Of a DNA stretch of 64,000 nt, positions 1 through 11,105 are shown piece by piece. The stretch spans positions 50,844,145-50,908,144 of the forward strand of contig NC_090281.1 in the NCBI RefSeq assembly GCF_037392515.1, in the 5' to 3' direction. The stretch's first letter is position 1, and each line of letters opens with the position of its first letter. Made by a program: the position numbers and the translations under genes. The DNA comes from Haliotis asinina (lineage: Eukaryota; Mollusca; Gastropoda; Lepetellida; Haliotidae). The notes under the pieces were generated by a model that had not been told where the DNA came from, made no database searches, and saw only the letters and a list, made by a program, of their open reading frames with translations.

Positions 1-275
1 CTAAATATGTGGTTATCTCGAATTTGTTATAACCATAGTTGGCTGAACCACTAAACAAACGGCTTGACTTTTTCCATACCTATTTTCAACCAATGGGAAT
101 AGATATATCGGGAAAGAAACAATCTTGAACTAGTTTCTTTTAAACGGTAATTTTGTCAGGTATTTCAATTATTGATTATCACTTTTCTGTAAAATAACGA
201 TATTATCAAATGTGAAATACAAATGTGTAAATATGACCATGACGGTTGACCAGAAATATTGTTTACTCAGCAGCA

Positions 276-1962
276 ATGCGCATGGACGGAAAGTTGCCGG
301 ACTCTGCCACAGCAGAAAAACAGTCGACAAAGTATGGACTTAAAGATCTGTGGGATGAGTTTTGTCACTCTACAGGCCTTCATGCAGTGAGCAAGATCAA
401 AACTCCTTCGGCCAAGCCAATTAGCATTCGTGGGTAGGTGTGCTTGTTCCTGTAAATACACATCTTGTGTGTATCGACTGACCTGGCAGTGGGTAGAGAT
501 TGATCTACCTTAACGGAGGACAAAATGTGTAGGGATTCACCGATCTGAATGAATGCAACAAACATGGGTGAAAGAACGATCATAGTGAGTTTAGAAATTT
601 GGGAGCCATTTGTGAACGTTTTGTTTTGTTTCTATAAAGTCATAAGAACGGATGGGACAATGACATGAGTTATAATGAGTCAAGCAAGAAAGTTATATGA
701 GAGGCACACGTACTTTTCAGACGTCTAATGTAAGGAGAACCAAACAAACTTTGGTTTTACGAAAGGTTGACTGGGTATAGATAATACATCATCATACGGG
801 TACGCTGACAGTCAGCGAGCCTGACCACCCGATCCCCTTAGTCGCCTCTTATGCAGGTGTTGCTGGAGACTAATTGTAACGTAGATTTTTGCAGGTCACA
901 AGCCATGGTAAGTATTAATCAGTATCATTTGGTTCAACAGGCTCATGTGGATGTTAGCTGTCTGTTCAACCACCGCGTTTCTCATCTATAACCTTATCGA
1001 TGAGCTGGAGACATATTACAGCTATCCCACCGTCACCAAGGTCACAACCCAAATGACGTCCTTCGTCGAGTTTCCCGCCGTCACCATCTGCAACAGATGC
1101 ACCCTCAACAAAACCCGCCTTGATGCTTACCGTGGGTTGGAAGACTATTTCTTCAATACTTCACAAGAACTGAACAGAAATTTTTCATTTCCTGAACCAA
1201 CTTCAGATTTGTTTCACAAACCATTGTCTTTAGAATGGTGGAGGAATGTTTCCATGGATGGAGACGAAATGCTGGTGATGTGTTCCTTTGGTGGTGAAGA
1301 CTTCGAATGTATGAGCAGGTTCCGACCTGTTTTCACCACTGAAGGATTGTGCCATACCTTCAACTTCAACAACAGTGAAATTGTCAAAGCATGGACGGCA
1401 GGTGACGATGCTAACCTCATCCTCATTTTCAACATCGATCAGGACGTCTACACATACAAGGCTAACATGGCTGCTGGAATTAAGGTAAACTAAGTAGGGT
1501 TAATCTGTGTTGTTTGTTTGTTGTTTAACGCCGCACTAGGCACTATTCCATCTATTTGGCGGTGGTCTGTAAATAAACTAGTCTACACCAGACAATCCAG
1601 TGATCCACATCACTAGCCCGACATACGCAGTTTTGAAAAGATGACGCGTGTCATCTGAACACTCGGTCTTGTCAGTCAGGTACCCGTCTTACGACAAGCA
1701 TGGGTTGCTGAAGACCATCTCACAGGTTGATTACGGTTAATACAACGCAAATATAACGTTAAAACGCCGTTTCTAAGAGGCAGTGAATACAGGTAACCGG
1801 TAAGATAATGAAGTATTGACACAATTCAAAACAACATATGTACTACATAACATGGCATCAAAAATCATAACCTAATTTAGTTGTACAAGCATGCATACAT
1901 GTATGATGTTGTAGCATTGTTTTAAAAATCACTTCAAGTCTATGATGCTTTGGAGTATGCGG

Positions 1963-2007
<45 letters not shown>

Positions 2008-5000
2008 TGTCTGTGTCTGTCTGTCTCTCTCTCTGTCTTTGTGTGTGTGTGTGTGTGTAGATCAGTGTGTGTTTGTTTGTTTGCCTGACGGCACTAATGG
2101 CTATTTCAACCACATAACAGCAGTCTGTAAATAACCTTTGGAAGATGACATGAATGTTGGCTTGCTGCAGCACCATACAAAACCTCCTGCGCACCTCCTG
2201 CCCTGACAAAGAAGGAAGATCCCACAGGTGCCGTCTATCGAATGGAATGCGACTGTGGCGAATTAGACTTTGGTGAAGACCAGTCACCATTGGGATCAAA
2301 GAACACCACCTTACATCCAACCCAAACCACACCACCAAGGTCATCGAGAGGATGATACTACTTGAAGCTGTCAACATAAATATGAATTGCCCTGCTATCG
2401 ACAGAGATGAAGGATAGTTCATCCCCAGTGTTTATCATCACTTACTGAATTACTTTCACGTAGACCCGTGAAGGTCCTGGGTAGTAAAGGCCTTCAGCAA
2501 CCCAGGCTTGCCTTAAAAGGCGACTATGCTTGTCGTAAGAGGCGACTAACGGGATCGGGTGGTCAGACTCGCTGACTTGGTTGCCACAAAGGTTCCCAGT
2601 TGCGCAGATCGATGCTCATGTTGTTGATCAGTGGATTGTCTGGTCCAGACTCGATTTGTTTACATACCGCCGCCATATATCTGGAATATTGCTTAGTGCG
2701 GCGTAAAACTAAACTCACCCACTCACTACTTTCACGTAATCCATTCAACCACTGTATCACCTGTGTAACATCTTTTCACCACTAGCTTCCCAGCAGCCTT
2801 TTTATCCCCCGTGTAAATAACCCATGTAGATCACTCCCTACTAGTTGCCCATCAAAGTCCTTAATCTCGTATATATACAACCGTATACTTCCTCTCCACT
2901 GGCTTCCATCAACCTGATTGATCCTTCATAGCTTATGTGCTATCAACCTTCTGTTGTATAAACAACTCATTTTCGCCTCATCCCTCATCAGCATTCTACT
3001 GTCCAAACATCTCATTTATATGTATATTATAAAAACGTACTTCTCGCCAACTACTTACTTCAAAGCGACATTAGAACCCATGTCGAAACGTCACCTATAC
3101 AGAATAAAGAAGTTGGATATCCATAAAAAATGTCTTCATTCTTCATTCTGGAATGCCACACAAAGAGGTGAATTGTATGAAAATAAGGAAATATGTTACC
3201 AGGTACTGCTTCACCATCCTCGACTACACCCAGACGCTAGCTCCACCGTCGTTATGGCCTCGCCCGGATTCTCGACATACGTAGCCTTGCAAAAACAGGA
3301 GGTGAGTGTATATGATTATAACACATGAATACGTAATTACCGAGTGGCAGTTGGAATCTGAGCACTGCTTTATACATTATTCAATCTTATCACGGAGTGT
3401 CTGTTTAATGAGGGAAAAAACCGGAAGTAACACTAGTATCTGACCTTAACAGTTTTTAGGAGTGAGTGAGTGTACCTTTACGTCGGACTCCGCAATAATC
3501 CAGCTTTGAGCCAGACAAATCAGTAATCAACACGCAATTTTGTATAGATCACCATTCTATTTCATACTGTGATCTATGCCGATAGAACATCAACACTTTG
3601 ATATTACTGCATCATAATGTCTGGAGCAATGATATCTTCGACTGAGCCAGTTGCCGAAACTGCCTCAATTTGTTGGGCAGTGTTGCCTCCCTTGGACGTA
3701 ATTATCGTTGGTTCAGATCCCTGTTCTACCCGTGAAAATGCGGGGTAGAATTAATCTTCAGCAACCAATGCTTGTCAGCGACCAGCGTGATCGGGTGGTC
3801 AGGCTCGTCACTTGGTTGACACATGTTAGCGTATCCCAGTTGTTCAGATCAATGCTCAAGCTATTGATCACTGGGTTGCCTGGTCCAGACCGCTGCCTAA
3901 ATCTTGAATACCGCCGAGGGCTAGCGATAGACACGAAAGTAACGGTCTTTTATACAGCTTTTACATTGTAGATAAGATTTACTTAAACATTTTACATATA
4001 TTGATGCCTTATCTTGTAATGCCGTTTTCTCGATAACACTTAATGATTAGGGATACATTGCTAACTTTGATCCTGCCTTTGCAGTTTTCATTCCTGCCCA
4101 GCCCGTATAAGGCATTTGGTAGTCAGGAATGTGTAGACACAACTCATCCAGCGTTTGTGAATCCTCTCAAGTACTACTCCCCTTACACCTACGACCATTG
4201 CTTCATGGAATGTGTCCGGGTCCGTGCCTTCAATGAGTGTGGATGTGTCGGCCCATCAGATCCACGTAAGTTTGGTGTGCATGAGTGAGTTTAGTTTTAC
4301 GGCGTTCTCAGCAATACTCCAGCATTGTGGCGGCGGTCTGTAAATATTCGGGTCAGACAATCCCATGATCACCAACAAGAGCATCGAGCTACGCATTTGG
4401 AATGCCATGACATGTGTCAACCAAGTCAGCGAGCCTGACCATCCGATCCCGTTACACCTGTGTGGCTGTATGTTACACATACATGAGGGCAATGTACGTA
4501 AAACAGCTTGAAACACCAGACTGCAATATGGACATGTATTAGTGTCAATCTTTTTTATCATTTACGAAGAAGATAAATTCATCAATGTAGATTAAGCTTG
4601 CATGTATGTAGAAGACACTTTCATCTGAGTTCGTGATGCTTGTAAGCACTGATACTTAGATCTTATGTAGATAATGCTTACACATCCGAATATGACGTTC
4701 ACATTACATGTACGATGGAGATATTTTCAGTTAGCGTAGGTAGTACTCATATATACGAAGGTGATGATTGCATCTTACGACGCTCAAGTGTGAGTGAGTG
4801 TGTGAGTGAGTTGAGTTTTATGAGCTTGGGCGGATAATGCGTCAGCTCAAACTGTACCAAGTGTTGATTATAAAGAAACTACAAAAGTCCATGAGACAAG
4901 GTGGTGTCCCATAGGTGTAATCCGAACTGAGGATTATAATGAGAGGAAAATCAGCACAAAAGTTTGATCTTTGTTGCAGAGGATGGTCGCATATGCTCTC

Positions 5001-8000
5001 TGGTAAAGCAGCACGGGTGTTATACGGCATTTGTACGTAAGTATCACAGTCATTTACGGGTAACGATTTTCTTTGACGTTCTGGGGAGAGTTTGTGGTGG
5101 AATAGGAATGATCTGTTCTCAAATTTCGTTTAAGATTAAATCAGATTATACAAGGTAAAGTATACATTGGTCATGTTTTCCTGAACAATAACGGATCCGG
5201 CAGTTTACATACTGTTTTCGCAAGGTGCATGCTTAAACTGTTTTCTTTCTTGATATTTATCCATTGTTGTCATATTAATTGGTCGCTCGAGTGGAACTGG
5301 CCTTAAAACCACACCCTTGGTGGTGACACGCTTTCTCTTTTTCGGGCACTGGACACATACGGATTTGAAGAGTTTAAAGAGATATGGTTCTCTCACAGTT
5401 TAAGTGTCTTTTCAATACTTTATGAGACTGCTTGCCATGTAAAAAATGAAACATACAGCTTTATGGATTACAACGTCTTGTTTATTACGTTGAGCGACGT
5501 TTCGAAGTAGATTCTTACATCGTCAGGTGCATGCTAAAATGTTTTCTTTCTTGACATTTATCCATTGTTGCCACATTAGTTGGTCGCGTGATCGAGTGGA
5601 ATATACGTAGTTGATATGAGCTTTTGGGAGGATAGAAAACTCCATTCCTTGGCAACGCTTCAATGGCATCATTAAATATTCTAAGATTCCGTGACATGTT
5701 TCAGTTTCGTTGTGCAGCTACCTTTTCGGTTGCTTATTTCCGACAATAGCCATAAGGTTTTGAAACTATTTTCCGGTCAGAAGCAAACTGTAGGAAAAGC
5801 GGTTCTTCAACGAAATCTGCATCACACTAGCAGCTGATTAGTAATGTTACTTTTATTCAATATTCTTTACAACTCATATCTGTTCTGAAGTAAATTGTTT
5901 TAATACAACTGATTTAGTACAACACATGTTAATCTGGAAACATAATTTATATTCGAATGCTTAATGTACTAGCAAGAGTAACAAATTAGCTTGAAGTGTT
6001 GATCATGTATGTAAATAGCACAGGATAGCGAAAAAGACTGAAACACCTACTGTTTTATATTTAGTAAGACTGATAAACGTGCGAAAAAGACGTGCACACG
6101 TTAAATTTACGAATGACAGATCAAAATGAAACGTTTTCTTCGCATAAACTGATTATTGTATGTAATCATATAGAAAAGTTTACTTGTTTACCAAGGAAGA
6201 ATGTCAAAGAACGGTGCCTTTGTTGAAGAATGTGGTTGTGTCGGTGCGTGCACTCTAGAACGGTACACCGCCCAGGTGTCCTCCAGCTCGTTCCCAGCAA
6301 ACATCTGGACCAACAACGTCCTCAACACCACCAAGGCCAGGGACAAGGAGATGATGATGTGAGCGATCCCTTTGACCAGTTGCCCAAAACATATTTGTCA
6401 AAAAACACTACATAATCTGATACACACTCATGTGTCATGTTTCCTGTTTGCTGATTTGCCATCTCTGTGTCAGTTATGTCCCTCACATGCCAAGTTCACT
6501 GCTCATATAGTATAACCAGAATTATTGAGAATTTTAGGAATATTTTTAATTGGATTTCTGGTATAAACAACATTGACCAGCTATCAATTGCCTGCTTGCA
6601 TTCACGAGACACAACTCCGTTAATCCTTTTCCATTAGTTTGTGACGAGTTACCCCCCTTTGTTTACTTGCTCGCGGACGATATTTTCAGAGACGCTCAGT
6701 ATGGATGATTTAGAGAAGAGAGAGTTGAAGAGTACTATAACAGTTAAAGTGATTTCAAGTAGAACAGGCACCCCATGTTTTGAAACATATTGCAAATGGA
6801 TATGAAACTGTAGCTGTTTCCTAAAAACACTGGAATTCTGCACCAAACAAACCGAAAACCTTTGTATCAGCGCCAAACGCGCAGTCCGAAATGTACCGTG
6901 TTTGGGGTGGCACATCTGTGTTAGGGTCAACGCCCCTCTGAGTATTTGAAGGGGATACGAACAGTGAGCGGTACACATATATTCTCAGTGGTATGCCCTG
7001 CCGCATTGAAGTCTACATTGATGCCCATGGCGACTTGACAAATTACTGACTGTTTACCTGTCTTTGAATCTGGAGTTGTGTTCTACTAATATTCGAATTT
7101 AATACGTGAGTAATGAGTGAAAAAATATAAAAAACACAATCTTTAAATTCTCAAATAATTTCTGGTCATACTATACCTTCTGTGAACAAATAAATTGAAA
7201 CAAACAGTATACGAATATAGCCGCACAGAAACCAAGAAATAAATAACAAAATTAATAATAAAACAGGCATGATTATGAAATTTACCAAACTACAAATCAG
7301 TACAAAACTACATCATAATAATCCCAACAAAATGACACTCTGTTGTGTGCTGATTGCAGTGTAAAACTATACTCACTCACGACATATCCAGGATGGAATT
7401 CTGATCTTCACAGTAATACAATGTAACATGAGGGAGGCATTTGATAGGTCCATGCGATATGTCGTTGTTTCAGAATGTCTCAATTACACTTGAAGTCTAA
7501 AAGAATAAAAACATATACTGCATATACGCCCCACTGATTATCTTGGTTCGTAATATATTCCTAACGAGTAAACATTACTCGAAACATAGTGTTACGGACT
7601 TCCAAACAATGCTGTCATATAAGTTAAAAAGCCATATTAACATCTGTTATACTGATGGGTCCGTCATCGTGCCACAAATTGGGGGATTTCCTTTAAGTGT
7701 CATTGCTTGTATTTACTGTTATTCAGAGACAACTTTCTGGAACTGAGAGTGTTCTACGACCTTATTATGTTGAAGTCCACAACACAACAACCTCAATATA
7801 CATCGGCCTCGCTATTTTGTAAGTGTATTACATTTCATGATTAAGTTTATCATGTAAGCAGAGATTTCGTTTTCAGCACGTCTCGGTATCATTCACCCAC
7901 GCTATTTATATAGGGTTGCTATATTTTCAAAGGCACAGACCAGTACTATCCCGGCGTTTACTGACTTTAATATCAGTAGCGGATGTCAAAGTCCGAGTCT

Positions 8001-8582
8001 GGTCACAACCATTTGTCTGCTTTCGGCCTCCAAACTGAAACAATGTTTGAATGAGCGTACTCCAAATTTTATTCCAGTCGACAAAATTGGGTTTGGAAAA
8101 AAAAGAATCGGGAAAAAAAATATACTGACAGCAAAAAAACCCTGAGATCTTATAAAGGTAATCGTTCATGTTTATGTCTTCTATTTACAAACTGGACAAA
8201 AAGCCAGTGTCGCATTTCTTAAGCTGTTCAGCATATATCAACAAAACAATCTCAGTCTTGGAAACACTATCATATTGTATTTAACGTTTATCCTGGTTCA
8301 CTGTCCCACACGTCACTGTAATGAAGTCAACTTCTCCACCATCTTCAGAACCGGACCCCGTTATGATATAGTGGAACTGTATGGTTTCTCATTCTATGTC
8401 AGTGTTGATGTTCAGAGAATGGTGTTATTGTTGTAGCCAATATCGGGGGCCAGATAGGACTGTGTCTCGGAGCCAGCATCCTCACAGTGGCAGAGATCGC
8501 GGAACTCCTGGTGTTCATCATCATCTTCCTCTTGGATAAATGTAGAGGAAGAAAAGCTCGTAACAGAATCAGAAACTGGTAG
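276..8582 (+). CDS. DEG/ENaC-family sodium channel, gene 1 of tandem cluster (8 exons, 479 aa)
   Basis: Coding exons 276-433, 941-1484, 3203-3301, 4085-4265, 4980-5036, 6196-6358, 7727-7818 and 8437-8582, all bounded by AG/GT and joining in frame (1440 nt with stop). DEG/ENaC proteins are trimeric plasma-membrane cation channels with two membrane helices and a large cysteine-rich ectodomain. Seen here: N-terminal gating region with His36-Ala37 where the family has His-Gly; TM1 about 54-75; post-M1 motif FPAVTICN at 97-104; GLCHTFNF; thumb-type cysteine clusters in exons 4-6; pre-M2 GGQIG and filter Gly443-Ala444-Ser445; TM2 about 437-465; a basic tail of about 14 residues. The start is the Met lying 26 residues from the conserved Trp of D-L-W, as in genes 2 and 3. 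An acceptor AG at 269-270 suggests an upstream non-coding exon. The exon 6 acceptor (CCAAG) has a weak pyrimidine tract. The ligand (proton, peptide or other) cannot be told. Confidence 0.9.
790..875 (-). repeat. SINE A fragment
   Basis: Partial copy in intron 1 of channel gene 1, reading TCAGCGAGCCTGACCACC then a shortened middle segment. Orientation is given with the (ACTC)n tail as the 3' end. Confidence 0.6.
1516..1728 (-). repeat. SINE A copy, diverged
   Basis: Carries the tail box (TTTAACGCCGCACT), the GGCGGTGGTCTGTAAATA block, the CCAGACAATCCAGTGATC block and the GACAAGCATGGGTTGCTGAAG block in the order found in complete copies, on the minus strand. Lies 32 bases downstream of the exon 2 donor of gene 1. 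Confidence 0.8.
1963..2062. repeat. (GT)n microsatellite with GTCT/CTCT interruptions
   Basis: About 42 bases of uninterrupted GT followed by TGTCTG, CTCTCT and a second GT run. An open frame of Thr-His repeats on the minus strand is only the translation of this satellite. Confidence 0.95.
2165..3150 (+). mobile_element. Penelope-like element fragment (GIY-YIG endonuclease and 3' end), broken
   Basis: The plus strand around 2215-2420 translates, with frame changes, to pieces like GAVYRMECDCGE, then VIERMILLEAVN and CPAIDRDEG. This is the pattern of the C-terminal GIY-YIG nuclease of Penelope-like elements (compare 12290-12597). The 3' region runs to about 3150 and includes the stem GACAT/ATGTC followed by GAAAC near 3070-3097, also found at the ends of the other Penelope-like pieces. 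A SINE A copy has been inserted at 2463-2726. No reverse transcriptase part is seen. It lies in intron 2 of channel gene 1 and ends about 50 bases before exon 3. Confidence 0.65.
2463..2726 (+). repeat. SINE A, full length, with 12-bp target site duplication
   Basis: Starts ACCCGTGAAGGTCC and ends in the tail GGCGTAAAACTAAACTCACC. Flanked by TACTTTCACGTA at 2451-2462 and 2727-2738. It splits the Penelope-like fragment, so it is the younger insertion. Confidence 0.9.
3461..3560 (-). repeat. SINE A fragment, tail half
   Basis: GTGAGTGAGTG tail, then the blocks CCGCAATAATCCAGC and CAGACAAATCAGTAATCAAC, diverged. In intron 3 of gene 1. Confidence 0.6.
3732..3900 (+). repeat. SINE A fragment, head part
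   Basis: CCCGTGAAAATGCGGGGTAGAA, then GATCGGGTGGTCAGGCTCG, ACTTGGTTGACACATG and GATCACTGGGTTGCCTGGTC in order, stopping before the tail. In intron 3 of gene 1. Confidence 0.8.
4283..4455 (-). repeat. SINE A fragment 17 bases after a splice donor
   Basis: GAGTGAGTTTAGTTTTACGG tail, GGCGGCGGTCTGTAAATA, CCAACAAGAGCATCGAGC, GACATGTGTCAACCAAG and GAGCCTGACCATCCGATC blocks. Begins just inside intron 4 of channel gene 1 (exon 4 ends at 4265). Confidence 0.85.
4791..4830 (-). repeat. SINE A tail scrap
   Basis: Only a GTGAGTGAGT run and TGAGTTTTATGAG remain, in intron 4 of gene 1. Confidence 0.4.
5214..5700 (-). mobile_element. Composite of integrase remnant and Penelope-like end, heavily broken fossil
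   Basis: On the minus strand the middle translates to CVQCPKKRKRVTTKGVV, the zinc-finger and start of an integrase core resembling KRBA2/Ginger-type integrases. It is joined to a Penelope-like 3' end (about 5440-5527) containing CTGACGA, a 6-base stem around AGAATC, GAAA and CGT/ACG. About 230 bases of this composite recur at 11990-12217 with very few differences. A 75-base segment occurs twice (about 5220-5295 and 5524-5602), bracketing the integrase piece. Lies in intron 5 of channel gene 1. Confidence 0.5.
6359..7726 (+). other. Intron 6 of channel gene 1, nothing recognised
   Basis: AT-rich sequence without coding similarity that I can recognise. A possible SINE tail (GTGTAAAACTATACTCACTC) is present at about 7345-7380. 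Short open frames here have no recognisable motifs. Confidence 0.5.
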
Positions 8583-8700
8583 ACAGGGCGACAACAGTTC
8601 TATTATAGCCTTGTACCACTGTTAAACAGTTCAAGTAAATATCTGAGTAAGAACTGGCCATGCATGACCTAAGCGACAACTAACGCAACTGTGTGTTTTA

Positions 8701-8845
8701 GGCTCGCTGACTTGGTTGACACATGTCAAGGTATCTCAACTGAAACTGATCGAGTCTCTTGATGTCAATCACTGGTTCAGGTACGACTATTCACACACCC
8801 CTGCCATGTATGGAATATCGCCGAGTTCTGGGTGGTTCTAAGACA
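8701..8845 (+). repeat. SINE A copy, old and diverged
   Basis: GGCTCGCTGACTTGGTTGAC followed by degraded middle and tail blocks (ATGTATGGAATATCGCCGAG). Lies 120 bases after the stop codon of gene 1. Confidence 0.6.
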
Positions 8846-8944
8846 ATACAAGACAAGAATGCATTCGAGAATTAGACGACAACAGTTCTGCTGTCACGGC
8901 TGGTTGTGACTGAAGACATCTTTATAGCGCACCGTACTTCCTTC

Positions 8945-9121
8945 CTGGGAAGCTCATCTCGACTGAGCGATCGGGTAGTCTGGTTAAAGTGTTCTCTCGT
9001 CAAGACAAAGATCTGAGTTCGATTCCCCACATGGGTACAAAGTGTAAAGTCTATTTCCGGCATCCCTCGCCGTGCTAATGCTGAAATTTTGCTAAAAGCA
9101 GCGTAAAACTAAACTCATCCT
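8945..9121 (+). repeat. SINE B, tRNA-derived, near full length
   Basis: Shows pol III promoter boxes: an A-box-like TAGTCTGGTTAAAGTG near 8976 and a good B box GAGTTCGATTCCCC near 9010. After the tRNA-like head comes CATTTCCGG-type body sequence and the tail AGCGTAAAACTAAACTCATCC, which is shared with SINE A. The B box and order of blocks match minus-strand copies at 19915 and 20699. Confidence 0.75.
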
Positions 9122-10895
9122 AAACGTTTTTCCTCACTGCTACATTCTACACATGATCTGTTATTGTATTGTGTCATAAGGCGTGTCATCAGAACTACAG
9201 ACGAATCAGTTTGAAACCTATCTGTTATAAAGGCGATAAAACCATTTCCACATTAAAACGAAGTGATGGTTCGGTGCCGATATTAAGAACATATCTGTAT
9301 GAATCAGCTTTCAATAGCGATCTTGCCACCGCCCCTGTCCCGCACCCCAAGGTACCTGTCATAAACACATGCAAAGTCCAGCCAAATTTTCACCCTAGGA
9401 GAACGTATGATAAATAGGTAATAGCATCGGAAATCATTTTAATGACTGACGAAAAGCATTGGAATCATGGTGGCAGCAATACCCTTAAATCATTCCAGAC
9501 AAATATAACCTCAACATGTAACATGCTTACGAGGGCTCACTTTTACTTCTTACATGTCATCGCTGGTGTAAGCTTTTCCAAACAGGACATGATGTGTTGC
9601 GGTGAAGACCTTGCTAGTTTATTTCGATGAAGTGTTTAAACGTTTGGGATAATTAACCAAACCAATAATTAAACACATTTTAATAAAATGTATTACGACC
9701 TGGATGGCGGGGGTCGAATGCACAACTTCTCTACCAGGAGGCATGCATTGAGCAGTACACCAACAACTGGGTCATGTTGTATGATTCCTCAGGTTGTTCC
9801 TTCCCTGTTCAGGGCCAGCAATATTTTATGAGCGTCTCTATCAATATCAACGATGTTATTTTCCACACAATCTCTTGCAACTATTAATGGATAATGGACC
9901 GACAGAGAAAAAAAAACAAGAAAACACGGTTCTCTTTGGTTTAGGTTGAAAAGTTATGGATAGACATTCAAAATTTATGGAATTAAAATTGTAGAAATTC
10001 ACTTTTCTCGTTTGTCATGCCTGTTCTGTAGTACTATTGAAAGTCTACTCAGGATGATCACTTGAAACGTGTTTATCGATCAGATCAGAATCAGAATGGT
10101 CGAGTTTCAGAAGATTGCGTCGAGAGAGCAATCTGCCGCTTGTTCCGCGTGTTTGAATAGGGCTTAAGTCTGAGAAACTGCTGATTCCAATCCGAAAAGC
10201 GAAAATCCGAGTTTAAGCGACGTCTTTGAAGCTAAAAATTCAATTCGTAGTAACGAATGTTGTCGTGCTCTGTGAGACGTGACGTGGGGTGATGCTGACA
10301 CAATGTATCCAAACAGAATCTCCAGCATGTAGTGTCAAAGACTGGATACCTTAGTCCATTCATCAGAAAATGAGGTCCAGTAAGGGTTACCAAACATTGT
10401 CTGCAGGGTACACCGAGAGTAATGGTTTCATTTCTGATTGATGATTATAAGTGTTCCAATTGCCTAAATACACTGTTAAGATATATAGTTTGTTTTATTG
10501 CGGAACTTCATTGTACTACAAAATATTCACGATTGAGAAACTTCTAATCAGGGGAGAGAAAAAGCTGGAGATGCCCCTGCCAGGAGGTTGCGTACAAAAC
10601 ATCAATGTCATGGAAATAGCTAAATTTGGCAATTACTATACTTTTGTAGAAAAATGTGTCTCGAAAGTAATTATGTAATATAAGAAGTCACCACGGCATT
10701 TGTTTGACAAGTGGCGCTAAAGGGGATACTTCTTGCCGAAATTTACCTGAGGATGAATTCTCGCGTGGCCAAAACATCATGAAGTATGATTAGAAGCAAG
10801 ATAAAGGGAGATAACTGCGTAACATAAATACGTGCTCCTACTGTCACATCCCGTCGCACACCGTATGCGCACAAACGAAGGTATCCAACGTCTTT
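9122..10895. other. Spacer, nothing firmly recognised
   Basis: No convincing coding similarity. A tRNA-like fragment may be present at 9700-9780 (GGGGTCGAATGCACAAC) but lacks a clear partner box. Open frames of 60-80 codons have no motifs and no neighbouring splice pattern. Confidence 0.4.
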
Positions 10896-10899
10896 AACA

Positions 10900-11105
10900 T
10901 CACACTGAGCAGTATTCCAGGTTTATCACGTGCTTTGGAACATAATCAAGGTCCGAACCAGCACAAGTATTGATTGGCAGCATGCACATCGATCTTTGCA
11001 TAGACTTCATCAACCAAGCAGGAATGACCGCCATATCCCGTTTGTTTTGTCGGCTTTTATGACAAGCATGGGATGCTGAAGGCCAATTCGGACCAGGATC
11101 TTCAC
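10900..11105 (-). repeat. SINE A copy, strongly diverged
   Basis: GAGCAGTATTCCAGGTTTATC, then GACAAGCATGGGATGCTGAAG and GGATCTTCAC in the minus-strand order. A separate short segment at 11119-11185 (AGTGTTTAACGCCACAGCAAC) may belong to another SINE. Confidence 0.5.

Noticed and set aside
945-1493. Single-exon gene of 182 codons starting at 945
   Set aside because: It is exon 2 of channel gene 1; the Met at 945 is inside TM1 and the frame ends past a donor at 1485.
1940-2422. Minus-strand open frame of 160 codons
   Set aside because: It is mostly the reverse reading of the GT microsatellite and the Penelope-like fragment; Thr-His repeats are a translation artefact.
9685-9780. Possible tRNA gene around GGGGTCGAATGCACAAC
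   Set aside because: B-box resemblance only, with no cloverleaf and no A box at the right distance; more likely an eroded SINE.
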